From positions 1 to 64,000 of the forward strand of contig WHUX01000104.1 of the NCBI GenBank assembly GCA_015179025.1: a DNA stretch of 64,000 nucleotides, read 5' to 3'. The notes under the pieces are model-generated. The model saw nothing but the letters and a program-made list of their open reading frames with translations. It was not told the DNA's origin and ran no database searches. Origin of the DNA: Terfezia claveryi (Eukaryota; Ascomycota; Pezizomycetes; Pezizales; Pezizaceae). The position numbers and the translations under genes are program-made. Within the stretch, counting starts at the first letter, position 1; each line of letters opens with the position of its first letter. Below are positions 44,542 through 56,600 of the stretch, piece by piece.

Positions 44542-44768
44542 ATCACCCAAAATATCATGTGCATTGCCAAAATGTGTAATTTGTCAGGGCTCAACCCTAG
44601 CGCGCACCGAGCGGTCACGACTAGGAATTGTTCGCCTAGCCAAAATTGTGTACTGCCAAGCCACACAACTCACGAAGTTCCGACTTGTGGTATCGAGGGA
44701 CCAACATCAACGACACCTAACGACCAATATCCAGCAGCAAACACCCTAGTCACGGGCCATAAATCACA
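44542..44768 (+). promoter_or_regulatory. RPL2: Short upstream region of RPL2
   Basis: Only 227 bp separate the PGS1 stop from the RPL2 start. It contains AACCCTAG (about 44593) and ACACCCTAG (about 44744), resembling telomere-type boxes known near fungal ribosomal protein genes. Functional assignment is inference. Confidence 0.35.
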
Positions 44769-45844
44769 ATGGTGAGTGCCCTCAACACCGGAACTCGATG
44801 CGAATAGTTTTCTCGGCCGACTCGGAGGTCTTTTAGCGGATAGGTCGAATCGTGGTTCTGACGGTCGGTATAGGGAAGAGTCATCAGAAACCAGAGGAAG
44901 GGTGCCGGTTCAATTTTCAGTACGCCAAAATTCCGCTTCTCCAGTCCTCAAAGGCCATACTGACGGTTTGCAATAGCCGCCCACACCCGTCTACGAAAGA
45001 ACCCCGCCAAGTTCAGGACCCTCGACTACGCTGAGCGTCATGGTTATATCAGAGGTGTCGTGAAGAACATCATCCACGACCCTGGTCGTGGTGCTCCTCT
45101 CGCCAGGGTTACTTTCCGTGACCCATACAAATACAAGCTCCATCACGAAACGTACGCTACACCAATTATGAAGAGCTGAAATTGGAGGGTGACCAATTAT
45201 GAAGAGCTGAAATTGGAGGCTGACATGTGGGTAAATAGCTTCATTGCCAACGAGGGAATGTACACCGGACAATTTATCTATGCTGGAAAGAAGGCTTCTT
45301 TGACTGTTGGAAATGTCCTTCCTCTCGGATCCCTCCCTGAGGGTACCGTTGTCACCAACGTCGAGGAGAAGGTTGGAGACCGAGGTGCTTTGGGAAGGAC
45401 ATCCGGAAACTACGTTACCATTATCGGGCATAACCCAGAGGAGGGTAAGACTCGTGTTAAGCTCCCATCCGGATCCAAGAAAGTCGTTTCATCGAAAGCC
45501 CGTGGTATGATTGGTATCGTTGCTGGAGGTGGAAGGACCGACAAGCCTTTGCTCAAGGCCTCCCGAGCAATGCACAAGTACAAGGTCAAGAGAAACACTT
45601 GGCCCAAGACTCGTGGTGTTGCCATGAACCCAGTCGACCATCCTCACGGTGGTGGTAACCATCAACACATTGGTAAAGCGTCGACAATCTCCCGATACGC
45701 CTCCCAAGGTCAAAAGGCTGGGTATGCATATTACAATTTCCACCCCCTCTGCATGCGCACAGTACTGATAAATCTTCGTTATACAGTCTCATTGCCGCCA
45801 GACGTACTGGACTTCTCCGTGGTGCCCAGAAAGTCAAGGACTAA
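44769..45844 (+). CDS. RPL2: 60S ribosomal protein L2 (uL2)
   Basis: Core protein of the large ribosomal subunit near the peptidyl transferase centre. Five exons (44769-44771, 44874-44919, 44977-45151, 45239-45721, 45787-45844) give 254 residues, the length of yeast Rpl2. Exon 1 is the ATG alone; the protein continues [15 protein letters not shown]. Signature blocks include [41 protein letters not shown] (the His-rich loop that reaches the catalytic centre) and the C-terminus [10 protein letters not shown]. The third intron (45152-45238) contains a 31-bp tandem duplication. Four introns in a ribosomal protein gene suit intron-linked high expression. Confidence 0.97.
45161..45222 (+). repeat. 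31-bp tandem duplication inside an RPL2 intron
   Basis: ACCAATTATGAAGAGCTGAA and the next 11 bases occur twice in a row (from 45161 and 45192) with one mismatch. Both copies lie wholly inside the intron, so the coding sequence is unaffected. Confidence 0.9.
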
Positions 45845-47286
45845 ACAGCAATTTTCTTTTTTTGTATTTTTGCTTTACAGGTTCTGGGTTATTCGGCTTG
45901 GGTTAGGGCAGAATTTTTCGGTGATGTCAAAATTAAACAAAATTTACACCAGGGCAAAAAGAAATATCAGTTTTTTTCTCAATCCCGTGGGGTTTGTGCG
46001 GAGGCTGGATGGGTGGTTTTCCTTATTCTCGTTCCCCTGCAGAGTTAGTTTTCTAATGGCGTTGAGTTCTGTTTTTTTCACATCAACCTTCAAGATTTCA
46101 TGGTCTCAGGAAAATTGCATCCCTCGTGACGACTAAATGTGATTTTGCAGGACCACTGAGGCTAGAGAAGAGTGTTTCTTAATGATAGATATGGAACGTT
46201 GCAGCTTGGATCATATCTCCATTTTATGTCTGGTGTCTGTCTCATATGCTGACTGAACTTTTGCGAAGCAAATATGAGAAATATGATGCTTGGTATGGCA
46301 AGTTCCGGGAGAATGCTAATGCCGCCCGACTAGCTAATGCACCTGCAAGGTTTGTGCTTAAGACCGACAGATAAAAAGATGTAGTTGATGTCGTCCAGAA
46401 AACTCTGCATTGTTGTCCACAACAACAAACATCTGAAGATGGTTAGGCTTTGCACATAGTACCAAAATGCTTTACATCTCCGTAACGATTTCAAAAATCA
46501 CAATCAAAATCGTAAATATCCGATTCAAACATTTTAAACAATATATTATGACTATTCCTTCCTCTCATATATGATTGAGCTCGATATAGAGGTGTTGTCA
46601 TCATTAGAGGAGGATTCTGCAAGCACTCTTCAGCAACCCCCACATAAGCATCATGATTACTAAGAAGCGATGTCAATCGGAACTTGCACCTTCATGCTGG
46701 GACTACTTCATGCTCACATCACTCACTCACTAGCTGGGTTGTGCTGATATACCAAATTTCAAGTACTGCTCCTGCCAACCAGACTTACTACGGTATATAT
46801 GTCGTCTAGGTGTGCGTTTACGCTTAACTTTACCGGTAGACTAGATCTTTTTATTGTTTTATTTTCTTATTTTTTTAATTATTTTTTTTTTAATTTTTAA
46901 TTTTTTTAAAAATCGAATAACCGGCTAAGGCTATGATCGGCGTACCTACGGTGACGAAATAATAATAATATGTACTGTAGCTTGGTTCGGGAAATAAAAG
47001 TAGTTCACGCGACCGTTGTTTCTCTTGTCAAACACTGGAGCGCCACTGGAGAGTAGCCACTTGACGCATACTGCACGACTCAGAAGATAGAGTACGTCTC
47101 ATCTACTGCGGCAGGTGCACCCTCGTAGGATACCGACACACGTTGATGAGATGCCATGTGGGATGTGTGCGAACAAGCCCCGAGCACAACTGTTACCGTG
47201 TCATTGTTATAACCGAAATCGCTGTACAAGGTTTCCAGCACTGGTAGCAAACAACCCACGACCTCTGGGATCAATCTTACTCAAGC
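45845..47286. other. Intergenic between RPL2 and the SMG7/EST1-like gene
   Basis: 1.4 kb. The proximal part is U-rich and probably 3' UTR of RPL2. A T/A-rich tract lies at 46850-46915. Short frames here lack family similarity or splice support. No gene supported. Confidence 0.5.
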
Positions 47287-50200
47287 ATGGAGGGATCTCG
47301 ACCTGTCGACATGCAAGTGGAACAGCTCCATTTGTGCGTGCCCTTTCTGCGGAATAATGTGCTACCCATGAAGCTAGGACTGATGCCTTTTCAGACATGC
47401 TGCCCGCTGGGAGACTGACTTGGAGGACAATCTGAAAGATCAGGCCCTTGGGCGAAACATAGATTATGCCATAGCCCAGTAGGTCTCCTACCACTCTTTT
47501 TGACCTTGACTAATCATTGTGTGCAAGAATTCGAAACAACTACCAGGATATTATATTCCTCGACTTTGAATATGCCGTTGCTCACGACATCGAGGGCAAG
47601 ATATGGACAAAACACCACAGGATCATCGAAAGATATAGGCGGAACATACATAAAGTATGTTGTGTGGTTTAGACTTTTCCGGCATTGACTGGCTAACGAT
47701 TGTGTCTGGAGGAATAGCTGCGTGAGACTGCCGGGAAGAAGAAGCCGGTAGAGCTGCGGAAGATGCTCATGAATTTCATCAATTTCATCAAGGCCACTAC
47801 GAAGTTCTATCGCGGGTTTATTCAGAGGCTGGCGTCCCATTTTGGGGTTTTTGAGCTGGAGCCGGTGGTGGAGCAGTTCAAGCTCACTGGTGAGAGATGC
47901 CATTATACGTAGTACGGCCCGGTGAGCTAACGCGGACGATCATTCCTAGTCAGTGAACCGGATGAACCTATAACCCCGTCTCCCGAATTGAAGCAACTCA
48001 TCATTCGCTCCTGTCATCGCTGCCTTGTCATTCTCGGTGACCTCTCCCGCTACCGGGAGGTTGGTAGCTCGACAGAAAAGAACTGGGCCCCTGCCACTGG
48101 ATATTACGACCTCGCCAAAAAGCTTGTTCCAGAATCAGGCTCCCCCCATAACCAACTTGCTGTAATCTCTATGAGTGATGGCAGCAATCTGTCCGCGACA
48201 TATCACTTGTACCGCGCGGTTTCGGTTAAGGAGCCGTTTCCTGAGGCTGGGAATAACTTGGGACTCGGGTTTCAGAAAATATTGAAAGCATATAGGAGTG
48301 GAAAGCTGGGTGCAAATTTAGTGAGAAAGGAAGAGCAACAGGTTTCAGAACTTTTGAGCCTATTCACTAGGCTGCATGCTAGGTATTTCAATGGGAAGGA
48401 GTACGTATTTATATCAACTGGGCGATGGTTGAGGGTAATGCTAAATTTACGGTTTTAGAAATGCCGAGGTTCACGAGTCACTCCAAGGGGAAATGTTGGC
48501 ACAGTTGACGCAGGACCTAAAAGAAAGACTGCTTTCGGAAGGCATGTTGAGCAAGTTAGTCTTGATAAACATTGCAGCTGAGGCATATGCCGCTAATAGA
48601 CAGCCTGGTACGTAGACATTCCTCCCTCTGGGGTAGCAGCAGCTCATGTACTGAGGGCCGCTAGGCCGAGAAGCAATCCAAGCACTAAATAACTTCCTCA
48701 ATCTCAACGTACAAACTTTCAATACTCTCCTCCTTGTCTTTCAACCGGAACTTGAACGGGTTACTGTCAATAGAGATAAGCCAACGAACCCCACAGAATA
48801 TGTCTCCGCTGTGGGTAGACGCATGCTTCCAGCTCTGCGGTTGTACTCGAAATGGCTTCTAGTTTCCTACGAAAAACTACGCAATACTATTGACGACACT
48901 TCTCTAGCAGTACAGACCAAACAGCTCTGGCAAACGTATGCGAACACACTCACCTTGCTCGCTGCAACCTTCAACGTGAATACTTTACCTCGCCTTGATT
49001 ACATGCTTGAGGAGGATGAAGACATCATCGGCTTCCTCCCGCTAGCTAGCGCATCAAAAGGCGATGAATACCTCAAAGCGGATGCAACAGAGGGTCCGCT
49101 CCTGAAGCAGGACAAGAATTCCCCGTACAGAGTTCACCCCAATGAAGAGCAGCTCTCCCGCGTGCTACTCCTCCTCGAAGATGGGCTTACGCTCTGCAGA
49201 AACCCGTCTGTCCCAATCGCAGTCGTGGATGGCACGATTATCTACCAAGAAGACGGGATGAATACTTCTATCCTCCCGACTTCGTTGCCTGCAGGGTTGA
49301 ACTCATTATCCAGACCTGAACAAGGCCCGGCATTCACGGATATGCCACCGGAAATGCTTCCTGTCCAGCCGCAGGTTGAGAGACCTGTAAGCTTAATGGT
49401 TGGTCTAGGAGGCGGTTCGGTCGTGGGCAGTGTAGCACCTAGTGAAAGTGCGAGCGTTATGGTTGCGATGAACAGGATGGTGGACTCGATTGTGGGGCCG
49501 AGAGGGGCTACGGTTAGTGAAGAGGACGAAGAGGATTTACGACTATTTCAGGAGGAGAAGGAGGAAGGAAGTGGTAGAAAGGTGGGAAAGAGTAAAAATC
49601 AACATGGCAAAGAGAGTCCATTGGAGGAGGAGGAGATATTATTTGTGGGGAGGAAGGGGAGGCTGGGAGGTGGATCGAAGGGATCTACACCAACGAAAAT
49701 ATGTGGGGTGGGGGCGCAGGATAGCTCTGAGATTTCCGGGGATAGTATGCCGCCGATGGCGCAGAGGATAAGAGATAGTGCCGACGCATGTAACTTCCGG
49801 TCAACTCCACCCATGGCCCAGAAGGAGCGGTTTCTTCCCTCAACATCAATGGGAATGGGGACGAGGAGGAAGGATATCCGAAGCGGTAAACACGCGAAGC
49901 CCACCGATTCATCTATCGCTACTGAATCTCGCTTCGAAACACAAATACCCCACACACCATTATTAACATTACTACAGCAATTCCCATCTCCATCCCCCCC
50001 ACCGCCATCACGCATTCCACCTCCATTACCAGCTATCTCCCCCAGCAGCAGCACTCCAATCCACTCCACCCCTGCAGCCACTGCATCTCCAGTAGCTACA
50101 GCAGGAACATATACCGCCTCTGATCTAGTGAAGCAACTTCATAGCTATAGCTCACAAATGATGAATGCAACTAGAGATTCGACAAATATTACGCCTAGTC

Positions 50201-50475
50201 GATCACCGCAGTTACCACATCTACCTCATTCCCATGCGCATACCAACCATTCGCACCAGACTTCGCCTGTGGGTGGAGGTAGCGCGGGGAGGGGAGATTT
50301 GTGGTGGGCGCTGGGAGGCGCGGCGTCACCGGCTGCGGTAGGTAATGGCGGCGTGTATTCGGAGGGGGAGACGAGTTTGTTTATGTATGGTACTGGAGGA
50401 GGTGGGTGGAGTGGGAGGGAACAGAGTCAGGGGGGCGATGGTGAGGGTGGGGGCTCACCAACAGGATATAGGTAG
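47287..50475 (+). CDS. Est1/SMG7-family protein (EBS1-like)
   Basis: The family contains telomerase-associated Est1 and the nonsense-mediated decay factors SMG5-7/Ebs1, which bind phosphorylated UPF1 through a 14-3-3-like fold. Seven exons (47287-47333, 47395-47478, 47528-47654, 47718-47889, 47950-48400, 48459-48607, 48665-50475) join to 946 residues. The N-terminal Est1 segment holds IEGKIWTKHHRIIERYR. The helical-repeat domain has ILGDLSRYRE, YYDLAKKLVP and YHLYRAVSVKEPFPEAGNN, the strongest signature. The C-terminal third is low complexity, rich in Ser, Pro and Gly, with an acidic patch, and presumably disordered. The start and first two exons rest on splice phase. The acceptor at 47526-47527 is an unusual AAG. 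A decay role is favoured over telomerase by the overall layout. Confidence 0.85.
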
Positions 50476-50949
50476 GCTGGCTTTTACAGGTGGTGGGGAA
50501 CTATCGGGCTACGACATTAGGATTGAAAGTGACATGAAGTTGGCTTATGTCTGCGCTCTCGCTGGATAGTTCGTTTGCTATTTTACTCCATTTTCTACTC
50601 CATTTTCTACGATGTTTAAGACCCATGTCGTATCCTCCGCCTGGGTAATTTAAGAAACACTTAGGTTCAAAAAATAAATTGGAGTTGAGCACAAGTACTC
50701 AGCAGAGCAGGCAAGATTTGTAGGTAGGACCTCGCATAGAGAAAATATACCGTTATTTGCATAGCAGTCAATGCATGCATGGACGTCATCCCTTGAAGGA
50801 TATATACTTCTATTCAGTGATATCACAATAGCAGAAAAAAAAAAGTGCCAATATTAGGATCCATAACTCCTGTAATGTTGAATGTGAAATTGGAAGTGGC
50901 TGGGTATGTTGAAATCAACGAGTTAAGTCAAGGATTTAGTGAGAGGTCT
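50476..50949. other. Convergent 3' region between the SMG7-like and adenosine kinase genes
   Basis: 474 bp between two facing stop codons, AT-rich in the middle. No gene. Both 3' UTRs and terminators must fit here and may overlap. Confidence 0.5.
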
Positions 50950-52319
50950 TTAAGCCTTGGTGTAGACTTGCTTTTGGTCAGGGAAGGCGGGACCAAATTC
51001 CCTGATAGACAAGCTGGCGAGCCATTGGCCCATATCGACACAGGTGGAGAGGTCCTCACCCTTGACGAGGCCCCCAAGGAAACCACCGGCGAAGGCATCA
51101 CTATACGAAAAAGCATATCAATTAGCTTCTATTTGGGGAACTGAGAATGAGTCGGGTTCCATACCCAGCACCGTTGGTGTCAACGATATCTGCGGGGTCG
51201 ATCTGCCTGACTGGGTAGGTCTGCACGGTGTGCTCGGCACTTGCGACAATGGTGGGCTCGGTTCCCTGAGTGATAACGACTTGACGGGGCCTGGAGGTGT
51301 TGATCTTCGGAAGATTGGCAAGCTTCTTGGCAATCTCGGTAATATCTGTGATGCCCCAGTTGTGGGACTCCGAGTATGCGAGAGCCTCGGACTCGTTACC
51401 GATGAGGTAGTCGAGGTATGGGATAACTTGGTCCATGGCATCCTTGAAGAATTGGCAGAGAAAGGGAGCGGAAAGATTCATGGAAAAGACCTACCAGATT
51501 TGGTTAGTAGGAGACTTTTGCCTAGAGCACTTGGGGTTCTACCTTGTTCGTGGCAGCAGCATGCTCAGCAAGAGCCAAGATGGCTGGAACACAAACAGTC
51601 AAGTGGTATCCTCCAACGTAGAATATATCTGCGTTCTCAACGAGAGCCCAGACCTTCTCGGACTTGAGATGCTCAAGCTTGTAGTGGTTTGCGGCACCGA
51701 GGTCAGTGACCATGGATCGATCGTAACCGGTGATGATGACAGCACATTTTCCGGTGGGGACGGCCTCCTCGATGCGGTACTCGGTACGGACACCGCCCTT
51801 AACGCTACAGGCCTGGACAAGCTGGTCGGCGAAGGCGTCCTTGCCAACACAGCCGACGTAGACGGTAGATTTTGGTGGGAGAACATACTAGTAAGGATTT
51901 TTATTAGCATTAAGGAATTTACTAGCTGTAGTAATTCGAGAATGGAGATATGTATTGGGGCCAGATTGTACACACCTGAGCTCCACGGCAAGCGTTTTGG
52001 GCAGCACCGCCGGCAACGTAGCGGGGGCTGAGGTCTGTGATCTCCCCGTAGATGGGCAAGTGCTTCTCCTCGGCGAGGATAGCATCATTGGACTTCAATT
52101 CATACCTGTCGAGCAAGTCCTGGTCACTGCAGGTGTGCTTGTGTTAGTACAAAGTCCAGCCTGGTGCAGCACTTTCGGGATTGCGAGAGCTTACCCATTG
52201 ACCTGGATGTCTATACCGAGTGGTCCCGGGTTAGCTTGCAATTAAGTGGCAGTGACAGAGACAGTCTTCGCACCGAGAAGGGGGTTTCCCAGGCACAAGA
52301 GCTGGTATTCCTTGGTCAT
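50950..52319 (-). CDS. ADO1: Adenosine kinase
   Basis: Phosphorylates adenosine to AMP, recycling adenosine released by the S-adenosylhomocysteine cycle. Six exons (52274-52319, 52195-52210, 51976-52126, 51543-51887, 51165-51490, 50950-51100) give 344 residues, normal for the family. The N-terminus MTKEYQLLCLGNPLLDIQVNG and the PfkB segment VAGGAAQNACRG are clear. The C-terminal signature DTNGAGDAFAGGFLGG, holding the catalytic Asp and anion hole, is split by the last intron between the second Gly and Asp. Exon 2 has only 16 bases. The cytosol is expected; no targeting signal is visible. Confidence 0.96.
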
Positions 52320-53605
52320 TTTGTTTGATTATATAGGCGGTGGAAGGGGCGCTGGGAATATCTCAAGAATAGCGGGGTGTTTCCCGAAAAAAAAAAAAAA
52401 AAAAGGTGGATCGTACAGCGCGAGAGTTACCGGATACCAGAACCTAGAGTACCATGAACCGGTACCCACCGACGTACAGTAGTCGTCAGAATGTCAGGCG
52501 AATACTACAGCACAAGGCCGGGCTCGGGATTCTTGCACCGGAACAAATCACATGAACGGCTCACGGCCAATCAAGTCATTTAACTCAAGGGATCGATAGC
52601 TCTACGATAACTCTACGAGATTTTGTACTCCGTACTCGGACTCCGTCGCCAATACTCCATATATTACCTACCCCCAACACCACAAGGCAGCTCCGCCGTG
52701 TCCTGAGTTGCAGTGTGCACAAGCATACATCCGGAGGCTTGTTATTTCAATATACATACATAGCTGTGAGAAATGATTTAACTTTGCCTTGCCGCCACGA
52801 GGGCCTTGAACACGGTGTAACGATATTGATGCTCTGCTCTGCTATACAGTGAACTGTTCATCCAAAGCGAACCCCTGCCACAAGGTAGTCAAGTCAAGAC
52901 AAGAAGGGAATATATCACGGCCACAGGTCACAGGGCTGCATCACAAGCCACCCGCAGTACCTAGCGATCGCGAGAGTGAGCAGAGACACCCTAAGGAAGG
53001 GGCCAGGTAGCCGTTGGGGTCTCGGTACGTGAATTTTCCTCATTTTCCTTACATTCTGCTACATTACATTTCATCTTTGCCGCTGTATATTCATCTTGTA
53101 GACAAGGAGGATCTGGTGGGGGGCCCGTTGAAGAATTTCGAGCAACCCAAGCCCGTTGCGGGGACGGGAGCGACCGGTCGAGTCTAGCTGCTGTCTTTTT
53201 CCGCCGCTGATACGGAGCGTTCCGTTTCCTTTCTTCCTTCATATCTTCGCTTGGTGCAGCGCGGCAGCTGTTGTTCGCTCCCACCCACGCGCTGCTCTCG
53301 CCCAGTGCGGACCTTCAGTAACCCAACTTTTTAATCTAGCCTTCTACTAGAGAGCCCAACACCCCCCCCCCACACACACACCACACCCCCCCCCCCCCCC
53401 CCGACAATTAAAAAAAATCCTTTTTGCAGACCCGCTGAAACTACAGTTCGCGTCCTCCGCCGACCACAGAACTACCACACAGCGCGTTTTATCACGTCCC
53501 TCGTCACTCCTCTCACACACACAACCCCTTCCCCCCCTCACGGGGTGGTTCATTGTAGGTTTGTCAACGCCGTCACGCCTTGAGGCAACACAAAAATCTC
53601 GGCCC
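52320..53605. promoter_or_regulatory. Divergent upstream region of adenosine kinase and the SNF2/STH1 gene
   Basis: About 1.3 kb. An A-run lies at about 52388-52405. A C-rich and CA-rich tract at 53360-53402 contains several long C runs, close to the remodeller start. No separate gene is supported. Promoters of both genes must lie here. Confidence 0.5.
53360..53402 (+). repeat. Poly(C)/(CA) tract upstream of the remodeller gene
   Basis: Runs of 11 or more C separated by (CA)n, probably within the 5' UTR or promoter. Length is prone to both slippage and assembly error. Confidence 0.85.
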
Positions 53606-56600
53606 ATGATGAACGCTGTTGCCACAGGGACAATGCCTGCGGGCGTGTCCGTCCCTATACCTCCCAATTTCAACCGTGAACAGGCCCAGCAGATGTATCA
53701 GGTATACACCCAGTCTATTCCAAGCCTGTGCGGCATTTACGAAGAAGAGAAGGCATACAAGCTGACACCAAGGCTTTTTTCCATCACGTTATAGAGATGG
53801 ATGCAGATGAGGTCACAGGGGGTCACAGAGGCGGACCCGGAGTTTGCGCAGATGTCCGCCATCATGCGAGCAGTGCGGGCGCAGAACATGTCAGGACAAC
53901 AGCACCAACAGCAGCAACAGCAGCAACAACACTCCGGGCAGCAGCGAGCACCACAAAATGGAGTTCCACAGGTTAATGGTAAGTTTCTTGCTGGTTCCCG
54001 TTTAACTTTCATCGAGTAGGTGATACTGATTTCAAATCTTATTATAGGACGACCGGCACAGCAAGCCACAAGCCAAACTCCTCTCCCGATGCAGCAATCG
54101 ATGCTACAAGAAAACGCGTCCGCTACACCTCAAAGGCGATCAACCCAGGATTCCGCCAATACTCACCCAAGCCCAGCGACATCAAATGTGGGAGGCAATG
54201 CGGCGAAGACTACTCCAACATCTCAGTCGTTCACACAGGATCAATTGGCCATCTTGCGTCACCAGATAATGGCATTTAAGTTGATATCAAAGAACATGCC
54301 AGTCCCTCCCCAAATCCAGAATGCTATATTTGCAGCTGGAGTGAAGCCTGCATCAGTGTCCACTGTGATTGCCGCAGTAAATGCCACCATTGCCGAAGCT
54401 TCGGGAGAACCAGATCCGGGATCAGATAAGGCCGATGCAGCCGAAGAGGCGCAGGAAACGGAGTTTGGATTCAAGTCCTATGCATCACCCTGGTCCCGAC
54501 TGCAAAATTACATCTCGTATATGGACCATGGTTCACGCGACAAGCGTCTAGTGATACCAAGCATTATGCCATCCGGCATTGACATGGCAAAGTTGCAAGA
54601 AGAGAGGGAGCGGGTTGTCTACAATCGCATCACGGCTAGGAGGGTGGAGCTGGAGAGCTTACCCAGCAACCTGGCCCATCTGGACCTCAAGTCCGAGAAT
54701 GTGGCGGGCGATGATCTTATGATTAAGGCTTTGATCGAATATAGATCGCTGGGCCTACTCCAAAAGCAGCGGGCTTTGCGGCAGGAGGTTGTTAACGCTA
54801 TGGTACACACTGATAACCTTGCAGTAACGTCGAATCGGCCTATGTATAGGAGGATGAAGAAACAGTCCTTAAGAGAGGCAAGGATCACAGAGAAGTTGGA
54901 GAAGCAACAGAGGGATCAACGGGAAATGCGTGAGAAAAAGAAACACCATGATTACCTCCAAAGTATTATGACACACGGACGGGGTATTCAGAATTCCGGG
55001 AAAGTTCGACAGGGCAAGCAGCAAAAGTTAGGCCGCATGGCTCTTCAGCACCACCAGCATATGGAGAAGGAAGAGCAAAAGAGGATTGAGAGGACTGCGA
55101 AGCAGCGTCTCCAGGCTCTTAAGGCTAACGATGAAGAGGCTTATCTCAAACTGCTTGCCCAAACCAAAGATACCCGTATCACACACATCCTTAAGCAGAC
55201 CGAAGGTTTCCTTAATTCTCTGGCGGAGTCTGTCCGTGCCCAACAGCGTGATGCTATTCAGAATTATGGAAGGCCAGAAGGGTATGTGGACGACGATGAC
55301 TCGAGCGATGATGAAGACGAAGATGGAAATAAGAAGATTGACTATTATGCGGTGGCGCATCGTATTCAAGAGATGGTTACAGAACAGCCAAATATGCTGG
55401 TTGGAGGAAAGTTGAAGGAATACCAGGTCAAGGGTCTGCAATGGATGGTGTCTCTTTACAACAACAGTCTGAACGGAATTTTGGCAGACGAGATGGGCCT
55501 TGGAAAAACAATTCAGACAATTTCTTTAGTAACTTTCTTGATTGAGAAGAAAAAGCAGAATGGGCCTTTCCTTGTGATTGTGCCACTCAGTACACTCACA
55601 AATTGGACCATGGAGTTTGAGAAGTGGGCGCCGACTGTCAGCAAGATTGTGTACAAAGGTCCACCCATGGCAAGAAAGCAGCAGCAAAACCAGATCAGGT
55701 ATAGCAATTTCCAGGTTCTCCTTACGACATACGAATATATCATCAAGGACCGACCCATTTTGAGCAAAATCAAGTGGAACTACATGATTATTGATGAAGG
55801 GCACAGGATGAAGAATAATCAATCCAAGTTGACTGTCACCCTCACCACATACTACAACTGTCGTTTCCGTCTTATCTTGACCGGTACCCCTCTGCAGAAT
55901 AACCTCCCGGAGTTGTGGGCTTTGCTCAATTTCGTTCTTCCAAATATCTTCAAATCGGTCAAGAGTTTCGATGAATGGTTCAATACTCCATTTGCCAATA
56001 CAGGTGGCCAAGATAAGATGGAGCTTAGTGAAGAAGAATCGTTGCTCGTTATTCGTCGTCTTCACAAAGTTCTTAGGCCCTTCTTACTCCGTCGTCTCAA
56101 GAAGGACGTCGAGTCTGAGTTGCCCGATAAGAAGGAGGAGGTCATCAAGTGCAAACTATCAGCTCTACAATCCGTTTTGTATAAGCAGCTCGTGGAGAGG
56201 GGGTCCTTGTTTATTCCAAACGCCGAGAAGGGAGGGAAGGTCACTTCCAGCGGCCTCAGCAATACGATCATGCAGCTTCGTAAAGTGTGTAATCACCCCT
56301 TCATCTTTGAGGAGGTCGAGAAAGCCATCAACCCGTCGGGAATCAATAACGACCTCCTGTGGCGAACGGCAGGTAAATTTGAACTGTTGGATAGACTTTT
56401 GCCGAAGTTTTTTGCTACAGGGCATAGAGTGTTGATGTTCTTCCAAATGACGAAAATCATGAATATCATGGAGGATTACCTACACCTAAAAAATTTCCGA
56501 TATCTTCGTCTCGACGGTACGACCAAGGCCGATGACCGGTCAGCTTTACTGAGGGAATTCAACGCACCTAATTCACCTTATTTCATGTTCATGTTGTCTA

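Noticed and set aside
49599..50081. 160-codon minus-strand frame inside the SMG7-like gene
   Set aside because: Shadow of the low-complexity C-terminal exon.
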